This document shows positions 44,586 to 58,239 of a stretch of 64,000 nt of DNA, one piece after another. Each line of letters starts with the position of its first letter. Within the stretch, counting starts at the first letter, position 1. Origin of the DNA: Erythroxylum novogranatense (Eukaryota > Streptophyta > Magnoliopsida > Malpighiales > Erythroxylaceae). The stretch covers positions 80,588,964 through 80,652,963 of the forward strand of contig CM057228.1 in the NCBI GenBank assembly GCA_029891385.1, in the 5' to 3' direction. A program made the position numbers and the translations under genes. The notes beneath the pieces are model-generated. The model worked only from the letters and a program-made list of their open reading frames with translations. It searched no databases and was not told the origin of the DNA.

Positions 44586-44597
44586 GCTCTGATACCA
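44586..44597 (-). other. Primer binding site, tRNA-iMet type
   Basis: The minus strand reads TGGTATCAGAGC, five bases from the 5' LTR end at 44603. Confidence 0.92.
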
Positions 44598-44602
44598 CTT
44601 AA

Positions 44603-47350
44603 TGTAGCGCCCCCTCACCGTAGGGTACACATCGGGACGCCCGAAGGTCACTCCGACACATATCCCACGGTAAAGGTGCACCACCAGAACATTTCGCTAA
44701 TAATCCACATGGCATCACAATAAATTAAAATCATAATATATCAGAAATCAGTAACTTTTAAAATCCGAATGATCATGATACAGTCATCCAATAACAGAAT
44801 AGACAAGTCTATCAGTCCCCTAAACAAAACCAAAAAGGAAACTGATACAAACATCTATCCTAAGTCATCCTCAAAATCCAACCCAGCTGACCGACCTGTG
44901 TGTCATCGCTTCTCTTGCCATCACGCTCGCACGGTAGGAAAAGACTATCTCCGGAGCTAGGGGTCTACACTATCGATCCTGAAAAAATTAGATTGCAATT
45001 TTGGGTGAGTTTGCGAACTCAGTAAGAAACCATCTTCGATGGTTCACTCAAATCATGCATTACGCAAATTGCGTACAGCACGGCACAGTAATATTCAATT
45101 AACAGTATTATATAACAATTTACAGTAATTTATAACAGTTTGCAGTATCAAATGACCATTTACAATAACATATAACAATTTACAGTACTATGCAACAGTT
45201 TACAGTAGCACATAACAATTTGTAATTTCTCATGTCATCACATACTTCAGTAAGTGTCGCAATTCAATCAGTCATGTGTATACAATGCATATGAGACTCT
45301 TTTCCAGTTATTCAGTATTGTGCCCAAGTGCTCACCGGTGTTCGATGGGGACGCGTCAGGGATTTCTCCCCTCGGACTCGAGGCCCGGTCAGTACAGTGT
45401 TCGAGCTCGAGGCTCTTTTCAGTGATAATAGCAACTTGGGTCACATATCCATTATCTGATCATGCATTTATGCATGCAATGCAGTGTTCAGTAATTCAGT
45501 GTATGGCTATAAAAGCCTAGTATTGTATTTCTCAGTGTCATGCAGTAGTCCAATCCAATACAGTAGAAACATACCATTCGATCATGTATATTTCAGTAAT
45601 CATGCAATTTCACATTTGGCAAGTAATTCACATTGACCACTTAGACAGTCAGGAATTTGAGAAACCAACTAGGTTACTCACCTGTTACTTCCGAGCTACT
45701 GCCTGGAAGTTTCAGCAATGTCCATGGAATGACGATCCAACGACGCCTCTATAACAGTAAAACACAGTCCCATTACTAGATGCTCAATTAAGCCATTCAG
45801 TAATGCATATGTCTCAGTAGAATTATGTACAATGCATGCTCACGATTTTCCCGGCGCTAAAACCCAATTTTGAACTCTTATGTCCCATTCTAAGTCTTCG
45901 CTCAATTGATAGGCAATAATTGATCCAATCCAAAAATTCAGTTCAATTTCCTCAATTATTCTCCCTATAGCAATTCCCTATCCATTGGATCAAAACCCCT
46001 ATTGAAAATCCCATTTAAACTCCAATTGTCTCAATTCAATATTTAGGTCACACTATGAACCATAATTGACCTTATTCTCTATGAATCAATACCATTTAAA
46101 TTATATTCCAATCCTCTAAATTATCCTTAACAGTAGACCTCTTTCCCTAGTTCATGATGAATTGAGAATCATCTCAATCGGAGGTCTATACCCTAAGTTA
46201 TACCCAATAGACTAAACTCAATCCAATCAGAAAAGCCCCTTCGCCGCGACCTTGCGACTCGTCGTCAGATGTCTGTCGTCGCTTCGCCAAGCGTGAATGA
46301 CGCTCGCCACGGCGTGCGTCTTCTTCAAGGCTTCGTCATGACGTACATCCAGCGCTCCGCCGGCGCCCCATTGTGCTCGTCGCGGCGAGCGCTGAATTTT
46401 CTCGCCGCGGTGAGGCACGCCAGACGTCGCGACGTGCGAGTCGCCCACTGTCTTCTCCGATCGATTTTCCGCCATTTCTCTCTCTAAAACCTCCATTAAA
46501 CACTCCATCTACCCAACTCAACCATAATAAATGCCATAAATGCAATAAAAACCATTAATAACAACATTAATGCCATTAAAACTTACTAATCGAAGATCAA
46601 TTCCACAAATCACCGTAAATCTCCGTAAACCCTAAATCTTTCAAAATAAAAAATAACCCACTCCAAATCCTTCTCAACCTTCATCAATCACACTAAACCA
46701 GTTAGCCTAGCACAATGAGACGAAAACCATAGAGAAAAGATCGAAGAATCCTTACCTAAGGAGAAATCGAAGAACACCGTGGAGGAGAGGAAGAGAAGAA
46801 ACGGTAAGCCTTAGGGTAAATTTTCCCCAATTTCAAACCTAGCTATTTATAGACATAGGTCTCCAAATCAGTCCAAATTTCAGTCTCTAAATTTCAATGG
46901 CTCAACATTTTAATTTCCTAACAATATAACTCTAATTTTTTCTTTGCCATTGGACAATTCTTTCAGTACTATACAGTCAATCAGTCGGTCACTCCAAAAA
47001 TTTCGATCCGGGCATTTTCTCCCGAATTTCTCAAAAATTTCCTATAAGTCGCTATCAGTAGCCAATCACTCTTAGACTATTCTAAATCCATTATTTGAAC
47101 CCAATTACTCCTAATTTCTCAATCAATCAATCCAGTCAGTTCAGTCAGTCCACAATCTAATCAATTCTTACTCACAATTAAAATGCCGAAAAATCATGAA
47201 TGCATGTACCTATGAATAAATGCCCATGCAATAAACTTGTTCCTCTATAATCAGAGGCCAGTAACATGCTCAATCAGTGAATGCAATGAAACCTATCAGT
47301 CTGACCCAATATTACCATAATACCCTTCCTAACAGTAACGGGATGTTACA
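44603..47350 (-). repeat. 5' LTR of the Tekay element
   Basis: The 2748-bp LTR ends TGTAGCGCCCC at 44603 and, on the minus strand, starts TGTAACATCCCG at 47350. It shares long identical stretches with the 3' LTR. It is shortened and reshuffled within the CG-rich block (46241-46465). Confidence 0.9.
46843..46851 (-). promoter_or_regulatory. TATA box of the Tekay 5' LTR
   Basis: CTATAAATAGC on the minus strand, followed by a pyrimidine-rich leader. It would drive full-length element RNA. Confidence 0.65.
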
Positions 47351-48559
47351 GTTCCACCCGAAGGGTACTCAGTCCTGAGTTACTGTTACAACTAAGAAAG
47401 GAAGAGAAACTTGGACAATTGATCGAGCAGGGGCCCGTTGGAAACATTGACTAAAACAAAAACAAGTATAGCATCATTTTCAACCATTTCCAGAATCTCA
47501 GAATCTTTGAAGAAAGCTTAACGAGTGAGATGTATGCCAAAGAAACCAAAAGCAAGCATTACTACAACTGAACAAATATAGGCAATCAACAAATTCAAAA
47601 AATATGGAGATTTTTTTTAATGGCTTCATGAAGAGGGGAAAAAAACACAAACTTTGCTGCCGAAATCCAAACTTTAGAACTCAAAACCAACCTTAGAGAC
47701 GAAAGTAACAAATGAGGAATACCCGGTAACAAACGACAGAACCAAATGATAGGATCATGATATTATCATAATGTAGAGGATAAAGAGAATAAAGGTGGTT
47801 ACTTTGTTGTTGATTCTGAATATTAGATCTCAGAAGTACACAGATTAGTGCTCTTGATTATCCTAAGCGAACAACCTTGAAACCCAAAAGAGAAAGAGCA
47901 GGATACAAAGAGATTACGAGATGATCAGAAACACAACCCAAAAAGTAGAGGAATAAAGAGAAATGTTGTAAACTTCACAAAGAAATAGAAGGTGAACACC
48001 AAAAAGTTCAAAGCGTTACCTTAAAAATCTTAACATTACCACACATCTTCCTCTTATTCCCTCCTTCCACGAATGGAAAACAGAGAAACAGAAAAGAGAA
48101 TATAAAAAAGGCATTAAATCAATCAAACTTTCAAAACACAGAAGGATCTGAACCCTAAAGGATCCCAAAAGACGAAGCTTTCATGATAAAATTGTTTTCT
48201 TAAAACCCCTTTTCCAGAGAACAATAATCCGCCGCCACTTCTCACAATGCCAGAACAAAAGTAGTAAAAATAGGAAATGACTACCAAATTCAAAACTAGA
48301 TCCAAACAATAAAAATAGAACAACTAGGAGCTCCAACACTAAGAAGGCAATGACCTTAATGAAATCTTCGAGAGGGACGCCGGGAAGGTAGAAACAACCA
48401 ATATCATGATTGTATATAAACAATATCATCACCCCTAAATCATTATACCTAAAGTAAAGAAGCAAGACTAACCTGTAGATGTGAAAACGAAGCAGGATAT
48501 TTCCTAATCTCTTCAAATTAGTTATGTGGGAGTTAATTGAAAAGTTGAAAGTGTTTCAC
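47351..48559. other. Unassigned sequence next to the dioxygenase exon
   Basis: No recognisable domain. Short minus-strand frames at 48123-48516 are hydrophobic and unsupported. Some intron-like junction words (CTACAG, then GTTAGT) suggest decayed host gene sequence downstream of the dioxygenase exon, but I cannot name it. Confidence 0.4.
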
Positions 48560-48661
48560 CTTAATAATGTCACCAACGTTAACGATGTAAGCATCTAGGT
48601 TTGGCTTGACTCGAACCCACTCTGCATCTGTTTTACGCTTCACTTCTAGTCCTCCAACATC
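48560..48661 (-). pseudogene. Exon fragment of a 2-oxoglutarate/Fe(II)-dependent dioxygenase
   Basis: The minus strand encodes 34 codons starting DVGGLEVKRK and containing EWVRVKP and DAYIVNVGDIIK. This strip lies between the iron-binding H-x-D and the distal H-R in plant dioxygenases. It ends in AAG followed by GTGAAA, a plausible splice donor at the site where many family members have an intron. The preceding part with H-x-D and the next exon with the distal histidine and R-x-S were not found nearby. It is therefore a fragment of a host gene, cut by transposons or carried here by one. Confidence 0.7.
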
Positions 48662-48840
48662 AACATTGCCTCTCCGACATCTCATCAGCATTTCCTCTCA
48701 CACCGTTTGCTGTCTCCCTTCGTCTCTCCACTTGGCGTTTCGTGACATGACCCTCAAGTTCCCTCGCCAATCCCTCTCTCGTTCTCTCGCCAAAATTCCT
48801 TACGAACTTTGTGACAAATTTATCCAGAAATAAAACCCCC
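48662..48840. other. CT-rich stretch upstream of the dioxygenase exon
   Basis: Rich in CTCTC words, with one unsupported 75-codon frame on the plus strand (48606-48833). Its end at 48840 abuts TGTTGAC, a possible LTR edge. Confidence 0.35.
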
Positions 48841-50960
48841 TGTTGACTAAAGATCTACTAACAAATGGTGCTGGTTACCATTCTCATCTACATCGTCATC
48901 AATAACTTAAATTCCAAAACATGCAGATTTTGAAGTAATGCCTTTATGCTCTTGATCCCTCGATCTCTTCCTATCACCTAAAGATGGGACAGAAATGGGA
49001 GGTGAGCTTAAAGCTCATGGATAACAAGTTTATAATGGATAACAAGCAAAACCATTTAAAAGCTCATTTTCATTGAACATTTTCATAAACATAGTCATTC
49101 CGCATTAAAATCACAAAACACTTATTTCTCAAAATTCTCAACCAATTCACAATAATGCAAATCATGTATGCATTAACTTATCGACATATCATAAGCACAT
49201 AAGCACATCAAAACAGTTTGGGTGGATCCAAAACAGAACGTACTACACATTTCCCATAAAGGTCCTATGTAGCCGTGAATAAAATGTACTAACGCAGTCC
49301 TACATAATGGTTTTGCGTAGCTGTGAACTTATGGGAGTCCATGAAGGAGCTCCAGGTCACTAACGGGTAGGCGAGAGAAGCCTTTTATCAGTGTGCACTT
49401 GACTTAACTTAGGGGACTACCACAAAGCCACATAACATGTATTTTATGATTTAAAAGCCTATTGCCCAAATGGCACATTTCGAAAATATGATTTTTCTTG
49501 ACATTTTGTCACAAAGGCATATTTTGAAAACACAATTGTTCATAAACATAAAATATCTCACATTTAATCAACAAAATTCACATATCAAACATATAACAGT
49601 TTCTCATATCATTCAAAGCAATAACGCAACAATTATGAAGCAATTTGAAATCATTTTATTCTCTTGCTTTATAAGGAAACATTTATGGCTCATTAATTCT
49701 ATTATAAACAAGAAACACACCTTAATTTCTTTGCTTAAGAAATTTGCTTAAGGATGTCCTTACTCCTGCTCCTCTTGCCTTCTTTGATTCCATTTATCAA
49801 TGAAAAAATTTCCCATTCAATAGGAATATAATTTGAGGACCTATCTATAGCATCACCACTGAGATAAATCCTAAATACTCAAAACTTTTCCAAAAGTCCC
49901 AACCTTCGATAAATTTTCCATGATCATTCAGATCAATTAAATGATGAAATTTGATAACACTTTCTTCTATAAAAATATTCCCCATTGTCTTAAGTTTCTA
50001 ATGACACCAAAATCATTCAATTTGCTTTAGCACTCTAAAAGTTATACCCCAAACATTTTTGGGTTGTTCTTATTCTAAAACAACATTCTATGTTCAACTT
50101 CCATTCAAAACTTGAAATCCTTAGAGACTGAATTAAAACTCCATTTCATCATAAAATTTGTAGCCTATGTCTCTAGGTTACACCAAATAAAAAATTACCT
50201 CATTTAGATAACTACACAAAAAATTATGCCTAAAATACTAAAAACAAGTTCTGTGTAGGAAAATTAGAGTTCGCCACAGCGACACCAGGAGTTCGCCGCG
50301 GTGAACTTGTCTAGAAACACGTTCCGAGAGCATGTTTTGCTACATTTTCAACCTTTTAACCTGCCCAATTTCATATATCACCCATCTCAAACCTAAACTA
50401 TCTCTTCTACTTCATTTCAACCTAATATCACTCAAAACAAATTCATAAACTACATTTGATCATTAACCCTAAAAGAGAACACTTGCCTATATCATTCATC
50501 AACAACTTTCTACCCATATTCAACTTCCTTTGAGTTTCATTTAACCAAACCCATGAAATTTAAAGCATAACTTACTTGTTGAAGCTTCAAATTCTTCAAA
50601 CTCTTCGAGAATCTCCAAACTCTAGCTTTTCTCTTCTTTTTCCCTTTCTCTTCTTTCATTCTCGTGCTTCTCTCTTCTCAAACAAGCCAACAATTTTTCT
50701 TTTTCTAACTTATAACCTTTATGGTTGCAAGATGTCCCTTTTACCCTTTCATATAAGCTTTATATCTTTTAACCCTAAGTGACTTGCCAATTTTGCCCTT
50801 GATACATTTTTGCTACATTAACACTTAAATTCCATCAATCCATACAATAAAATCCTACTAACCTTGATATAACAATTAACTCCAAAAATTTAATCTATCA
50901 AAACCTCAAAATTCTTTTAAATCATGTTTAACTAGAGAAAAAAAATTTCGGGGGCCGACA
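48841..50960 (-). repeat. LTR-like block related to the 4.6-kb solo LTRs
   Basis: On the minus strand it starts TGTCGGCCCCCGAAATT at 50960, like TGTTGGACCCCGAACTT at 4009. Near 49010 it holds the GAGCTTTAAGCTCACC word found at the 3' side of those LTRs. A GTTCGCCGCGGTGAAC palindrome lies at 50292-50307. The other end (48841, TGTTGAC) is a guess and no target duplication was found, so this may be a truncated LTR. Confidence 0.45.
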
Positions 50961-53642
50961 AAGATGGTTATTAATGATCATATTAGTAACCTATATATCA
51001 ATCAAGGGGTCACTTTCTTAAGGTAGGGCAGATTGTGAATGATATAGACTAATGAGAAAAATATAAGGATGTTGAAGAGGTATTTTTGGGTGTGATCTTG
51101 TTAGGGATATGAGCTTGATGTCTCTCATATATGACCATGTTGATTTGATATTGTAATACTCCTACTATTAGAGGTAGGGAGTGGCTCTAATGGGGTTGGT
51201 ATAAAGGGTGCCAACTTGGAGAGCTACAAAAATTTAGGGACGGTATAGGATTACTCAAATTGAAAAAAATATTGAACTCATACCCACAGATAGTATAAAA
51301 TGATATTATTGAAAATCCTTGTGTCCTGCAAGAAAAGAAGTCAGGTTTTAAAGTTTCTCTAAAAGGGACATTTAGTTAGCAAAAGGTTTATGGGTTTTTT
51401 TTTTTTTTAATGAATAAAGAATTCATGTGTATCTCTCATCAGTGATCGACATACTTATATAGAAGCTTAAATAGAAAGAATGGATCATGATATAATCCTA
51501 GCTTTTTCAATATTCAATTGTAATACACATACTATCTAATCTTACAAAATTAAGGAGTCATTATTAATATTTATGCATAAGTCTTTAGTGTCATAGGGTT
51601 TTTATCAATTAGGGCTCTCCCTAGCATACACATCCTTACATTTATAGAGAATCATTATAGCAAGGTGAGTCTACATTAGCCAAGCTTGGTGGAAAATAAA
51701 TCCAAATAATATGTGTGTCCTAGGATTGCAACTTGAACATCTCATAGTCATTTTGAAAAAAAATTAGGCCATTAGTCTATAGATGAATATTTAGCTTGTA
51801 CATATAAAGATAATAATTCTAATGGTGAAGTAGATAAGTGAAATTATATAGATTAATTTATGAGTTCTATAGTTAAAGGTCAAAAGCAAAAGTGTATCGA
51901 TTAATTCATTCAAAATATACTTTGAAGCACTCATTAGTACGATAAGTTTCATTATGAGTAAGGAATAATATTATGTTCAATTTTCATTATGATCAAAGAA
52001 TATCATATTATACAAGTCAAAAGGTTTGGAAAAATCATCCATATCATCCCACTATAAGTGAACGACATTTTAATAGTTGAAAATGATTTAAGATGAATAA
52101 ACACTACTTAAAATTGGTTGCTCTTTACATTTAAGATGAAGGATATGTGTGAGGCTAACTTCACTTTAAGATTTAAATTAAGAGGAATTTCTCTAAAATT
52201 TTCTAACTTTATCTTAAAACACTTGTATTAGAAAGATCTTATATTGGTGTCATATGCAATGCCAAGAATATTGATGATCTAACGACCAAGGGGCACATTT
52301 TTTACATTGAATAATGTTTTAAGACAAAAGAAGAAAATAAGCAAATATTGTAGTACTAAAATATCGATGAAGGTGGGAGTTTGAAATATAATATAATGTG
52401 CACTCAATATGATACATATTACGTTATTAAGATAGTTAGTACATATTAAAATAATGTCGATGATGCAAATCGATAAATAGTTAAAATGATTTTATATGTT
52501 TATAAGGTAGAACGAACCTTTATTATACTACTATGGAGGAAGCTTTAAGTTGTTTTTATATATAATGATGTTGATGAATCTTAAAATAAAGATTTGTGAA
52601 ATAAAACTTTTGATTATGGTTTTATATTTGGAGGTAGCACCATTTCATAATATAGTAAGAAGTAAATTTATGTCTTGTTATTTACAATGGAGTTAAAGCA
52701 CATCATACAAGCACTCATGATTTTAACAACCTTAAGTTTGAAAATACATTTAAATGAAATCGTTATGATTTTTACGAATAATACATTAGTCTAACTTATT
52801 TAAAGGATTCTAAATATCATGGAATCTAAAAGCTTATGTATATATTTACACATGAGATTTTAACTAATCCTTTTAACAAAACCTATAATGAAAGAAATGT
52901 TTAGTAAACATATCAAAGGCTTGAAATTATGAATGATTTGAGATGTATGAAGACATTTGATTTATACATTAATAGGATTTATATTATTTTATACAAATAT
53001 TGTACATGATAATTAACATACTACATTTATACCTTAAATTCATGATAATAGGCTAAGATAGACATTCTAATATGTGTGGTTACCTTGTTGTTATTGTTTT
53101 TCTTTATAGATAGTAAAATGAGATGATAAATCACATTTATATTTCAACTTATAAATTGAAAATAATAATTTTCTATATATCGCTTAGTTCAATTTTTGAA
53201 AAGCATTGTCTTAACTAAAAGCTAAGATAAGGTAGTTTCTAGTTAAATAGAAGAACTATCCATATCTCTATATGCTTGTTACAAGCCAAACATTGAGTTT
53301 CTCAAAAGCATTATATAATTTTTAGCTTGTAATCATTAAGTAAATATTCACATGGTCAAATTAAGTATAATATGATTGTAGATATAGTTCTCTCATAGAA
53401 AATAATGTTGGTCTCTATAACAAACATAAGAAGGAGGCAAATTGAATGTAATTGGCTTTCTTATTTTAAATTCATTTAAGGTAATAAAAACAATCATAAC
53501 AATAATAAAAGCATTATAGGAAGCAAGACATAAATTGATTTCTAGTTGTTCAAACAAACAATCTTTAGCCTACCAAACTCCACTTGGAAGTTTACCATTG
53601 GCTTCTTTAATAGGTGAAAAAGAGCCTTTTGTACATGTTTCT
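50961..53642. other. AT-rich sequence without recognisable genes
   Basis: No frame above chance, no element termini and no clear repeats. Nothing supportable is seen. Confidence 0.5.
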
Positions 53643-56600
53643 TGTTGGACCCCGATTTTTAAGTGGAATTTAGAAATAAGAAATGATATAAAATAAGTGT
53701 TATATATATATGTTGTATGTATGCTTTAAGGAAACTTATAAGGAAAGCATTATTGGATGTTGATGTATTTGATAATTGTGAAGATTGGTATGGTTTATAA
53801 AAGTTCAAGTGGATGAGTTGATTGAAATAAAGTTAAATAGCAAGAATTAAAAAGAAAAAGTGTAAAAATTTGAAGAATTTAGAAAGTTTGACTTTGGGGA
53901 TGAATAGTGATAAAATATTTGACTTGAGAGTTGACTTTTTGATTTGGGGAGAATTTAAGAAAATGATCTTCTGGAAACTTGTAGTTTATGTCAAGAGCTT
54001 TCTGTAGCCATAAAGTTTGATATTTTTCGATATCGGAAGTGAGAGATATGATCAGTCAAAGTTAGCTTGGAAGTTTGACTTTTTGAGGAAAAAGTTGACT
54101 TTTTCATTTAGGCAAAATTCGAGGAAATGATCAACATGAAAATTGTAGCTTCTGTCGAGAGCTTTTTGTGGACATAAAGTTTGCTATTTTTCGATGTCAG
54201 GATTGAGAGATATGAATTTCTGAAGATATGCTTGGTTTTGAAAATGCTATTAAGTATAGATTTGTGTGTTCTATACTTCGAGGCCACTTGTTGTATGGAT
54301 TTAGTCTGAATTGGAGTAAGTAGTCTTCATGAAAGTTTTAGATGATGTTTTTATCTTTCGATTGATATAAAGTTTGCAATTTTTCGATATCTTGGCTAGG
54401 AGTTATGAGCGTTTAAAAATTGAAAGTCGTTTAGGAAAAGTTGTTTTGGACAGAATCTTTGATTGAGGTTTTGACATCTTTCGAGACCTAATTTGATTTT
54501 GAGTTCTCCAGGAAGTTGTAGAGCTTCCTTTGATCTTTCTATTGACATCAAATTTGTCAAATTCCGAGTTTGGGATCGAGAGATATGATTTTTGAAAAGT
54601 TCGGTTTTGAAGTTCCGATACTTTGTTTTGAATCCGATCCCTTTTGTAATCTTTTTCTTATAATTCCTTCTTCCGACATCCGATTGATTTGATTCTCAAA
54701 GAGTTGGATTCCTAAGACAATTAATTCCATTTTCTTGAAGAATTATGATTTTTAGGAAATTAAATGGAAAGAGATTGATTGAACCAAAGTAGGAGGTTTG
54801 GTTATAGGTTATAAGTTGGATAATTTTTTGAACATAGTCCAGTATTTTGCGAATTTCGGGAGCTGTACAACTCCGATTGAGTTGATTCTTGAGGCCAAAA
54901 AAAATTAAGATATAGGGCTACAACTCTTGTGAAGGTATCGAAATTTAATTTCATCCCTAAGATTGTTTATTTCTGGACTGAAGTTATGTTAATGTTCAGT
55001 CTCGGATTTTGTGAAGGTCCGATAGTATTTTGGCTATAACTTCTTCGTTTCTGATCCGAATTGAGCGCCGTCAGTTGCGTTGGATTCGTATGATCTAGAG
55101 GAACAATTTTCAAGAAAAATTTTGTCCAAATTATTTCATTTAGATGCTTGAAAATAGGACGCAAGTAGTCAGTTTTTCAAGTTCCTGCAGGGGCAATTTT
55201 GAGAAATAGGCAAATAAGTGAGGGTAACTTGGTCATTTTGGCACCATTTTAAGTGACATGGCAAAACTCACTTGGAGCTGTCGTTTTAAGCCAAACAAAG
55301 ACAGGAAAGTGTCTGAAAAATCAGAAGAAAATGAAGAAGAATAAAGAGAAAAGAAGAAGAAACGTTGGAGAAGAAAGAAAGGGTGAAGGTTCGGCCATGA
55401 GAAGGAGGAAGAGAGGAGAGAAAAAGCTTGGAGTTTTGAGTTTCTACCATGATATTTTCGTGATTTCTAGATAGAAAAGAAGGAAGAAGAACATGGAAGC
55501 TTGCAACATGGTGAAATTCGAAATTAGAGAGAGAAGGTAAGAGAGAGAAAGCTTGACTTTTTGAGTTTTGATTTGTTTGATGGTTGATTAAGCTTAGAAT
55601 GGTTATGGATTTAGTTTATCTATGATTATTTGAAAAGATTAGACTATGATTATGTTTAATTTTGGTTAATTGAGTGATTAGGATTATGTCAAATTTTGAA
55701 ATTGGGAGTTTTTGAAATTGATGCTTTAGATAGCTTGGATTAGTGATGAATTTGAGATATTCTAAATTAATTTTGATGTTTATGCTTTAGGTGAAGTTTA
55801 ATTTGAAAAATTGTAAATTGGGGGTTTAGGCTTAATTTGAAATTTGGGGATTTTGTGAATTAATGGTGTAGAATCATCAATACTAGTATGAATTGGTGAA
55901 ATATGAAATCAATTTTGAGGAAATTGTGATTTATGATATGGAATTTGTGTAAATTGGTTTAGGCCAATTTTAAAAATTGGTGATTTTCAAAATTGGAGAT
56001 TGAAATAGCTTGAATAAGTGAGGAATTGATGTTTTCTAAGCTCAATTTGAGTAATTAAGTTAAATATGATATTGAATTTGGGTGGATTGGTTTAGGTGCA
56101 TTTTGGAATTTGGGAATTTTGAAGGATTTTGGAAATTCATGATTTAGATAGCTTGATTTTATGTGGAATTAGTGTTTTCTAAGTTTAAATTGATGAATTA
56201 TGACATTTATGAAGTTGAATTTGGATTAACTTGGTTTAAGAAATTTTAATGTGGAAGAAAGAAGAAGGCTTTGGAGCAATTGAGGCACAAAGCTAGTTGT
56301 TAGCATGGATATGAGGTGGGTAGTATATTTATTTATTGAATTGTAAGCTAAGAATGTGATTTTGAAAATTAAAGAAAGCAAAATTTTGATTTTGATAAAT
56401 TATTGTTGATAAAAGGGGTTGAAAAAGGTTGCAAATGTTTGATATTATGATTTCAAAGGGTTAAATGAGTTTTAGAAAATGCAAGATTTATGAAATTCAT
56501 GGTTTTCAAATTATTTGATTTATGATTTAAATGATTTAAAGAATTAGTGCATATATTGTGATGAATATGTGATTTAAGTGATGATGTGAATTGCATTATA

Positions 56601-58234
56601 TTTGTTATGTGAATTCATGTGGATACGTGATTGTGTCATTTATGACACAATATGATGATATGATTTGAAAAATGTGAAAAATCAAGGATTTTGAAAAGTG
56701 CCTTCGGACAATTTGAATTTTCGTTTTGCTTATGTGCTATGTGGGTTTGGTCAGGTTCCTTATGAGTCAGTGCACTGTCTCTACCTGTTTTAAGCCTTCG
56801 CTCGGCTGCCCGCAAGAGGCAATGGAGTTCCGATCACGGACTCCCTTCACGGTTGCACATGACCGCTATGCGGAAATGTGCAGTACGTCTTGTTATGGAC
56901 CAAACCAAACCATTTAATGTGTTATTGTGATTTGTGTTGGATGCATGCAGTATAACCCATGAAACACACGTCGCAATATAACTCGCAAATACCTACGGGT
57001 GGGGTGTGGGGTCCAACATCAAACCATTCTGTTATGTTATGTGGTTTTTGATTTTGTTTATGTGCTATGTGATGCATTCATGTTTAAAGATGTGCATGAT
57101 TGGTAAAAAGTTTGAGAATTTGAGAAATGAGAAAGTGAAATTTTCAATTATGAATTTCGGAAACTATTTATGATTGTTTTGGAAAGTTTGAAAATGGGTT
57201 TTTGGATAAATTTTTGAATGGGAAATGTTTGAAAATTTTGAAAAGATAATTTTCGCTTATGTTTCAATTTATAAATATATTATCCACGAGCTTCCGAGCT
57301 CACCCCCCTTTCATCCCCATCTCTAGGTTTCGTGCAGGAGATCGGATGAAAGAGTATCAAGACGTTTGATTCAATTTTGTATTATTTGGATTTTTGTGCA
57401 AATTGAGATTTTGGTATTAAGATTGAATATGGCGAATTGCCATGTATGTATATGATTTATGAAGTTTGTATGAAATTGTGTATATTAGGTTGATGTAAAA
57501 GAATGAAGAGGTCGATGTACGGATTTTGAATTCTGTGATTGTAAATGATTTTGGAAATTGTATAATTGTGTATGATTTTGGGAAAATATATTGTTAATTG
57601 ATATGGGAATTTGATTGAAGTGTTTAGAACTAAGATTGCGTTTGTTTGCTGGTGTTTGGATTCCAGATGGGAGAGTCTGATGATTTTGGATTTTGTGATA
57701 TTAGAAGTGTGTTTTTCCTTGCAGAAATTTTTAGGATAGGATAAATGCAGCCGTTATGTTGCCGAATTTTCGTTAGAAAATAAATTGGAAAAGAAGAAAA
57801 ATAAAATTTAGATGTATGAAAGATGGATTTATGAGATTGGTATTAATGTTAAGAAGTTTGTTCTGATTTGAGTGAGATTTGGGATTTGTATGAGTATCCA
57901 AGCATATGATGATTTTGTATGTAATGAAATAAAGTGATTAAGAATGAAAAGACAAGGAATAAGAAAGAAAAAAAATATATACCGGGTTTGGATAGTCTAA
58001 GTTCCCAACGCGAATGTGGTTCTGTGTTCTTGATTGTTCTCGGATGTCGGCTCCGTTTGTTAAGTATCGATTCTGCTTCGCTTCGCTTTGCTTCGGTACT
58101 TTCGTTTTTCGTTTCACTAGCTTTCGCTTTGTTTATGATTCGAAATTTTGATGCGAAATTTCCGTTTCCATTCGATTCCGTTTTCCATTCTGCTTTTCCG
58201 GTTGGGATCCGGTTCCCCGGATCGGGTCCCAACA
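53643..58234 (+). mobile_element. Solo LTR, 4592 bp
   Basis: Starts TGTTGGACCCCGA, ends GGGTCCCAACA, and is flanked by a perfect 5-bp duplication TTTCT (53638-53642 and 58235-58239). It is the unbroken relative of 4009-17005 and shares the GAGCTCACCCC and GGAGATCGGATGAAAG block at 57290-57365. No internal region or polymerase is present. Small frames at 57849-58268 come from TTCG-rich sequence near the 3' end and are not genes. Confidence 0.88.
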
Positions 58235-58239
58235 TTTCT

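Larger units (their letters stand above)
37204..47350 (-). mobile_element. Tekay/Del-type Ty3/gypsy chromovirus, full length but inactive
   Basis: Two LTRs of about 2.75 kb enclose, on the minus strand, a tRNA-iMet primer site, gag, protease, reverse transcriptase, RNase H, integrase, a chromodomain and a polypurine tract. The gene order (integrase last), the long LTRs and the C-terminal chromodomain place it in the Tekay (Del) clade. No clear target duplication is seen (TCTCA versus GTTCC), because the left end is damaged. Several frameshifts and stops break the polyprotein. Confidence 0.92.

Noticed and set aside
37199..47355. TCTCA and GTTCC as a target duplication of the Tekay element
   Set aside because: Two mismatches and a damaged left LTR end; not supportable.
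48123..48516. Hydrophobic minus-strand frames of 66 and 111 codons
   Set aside because: No domain, no conserved relative in the window, overlapping frames; could be decayed intron sequence.
48850..48854. AAGAT at 48850 and 50961 as a target duplication for the LTR-like block
   Set aside because: The sequence after 48854 does not resemble the expected LTR terminus, so the match is probably chance.
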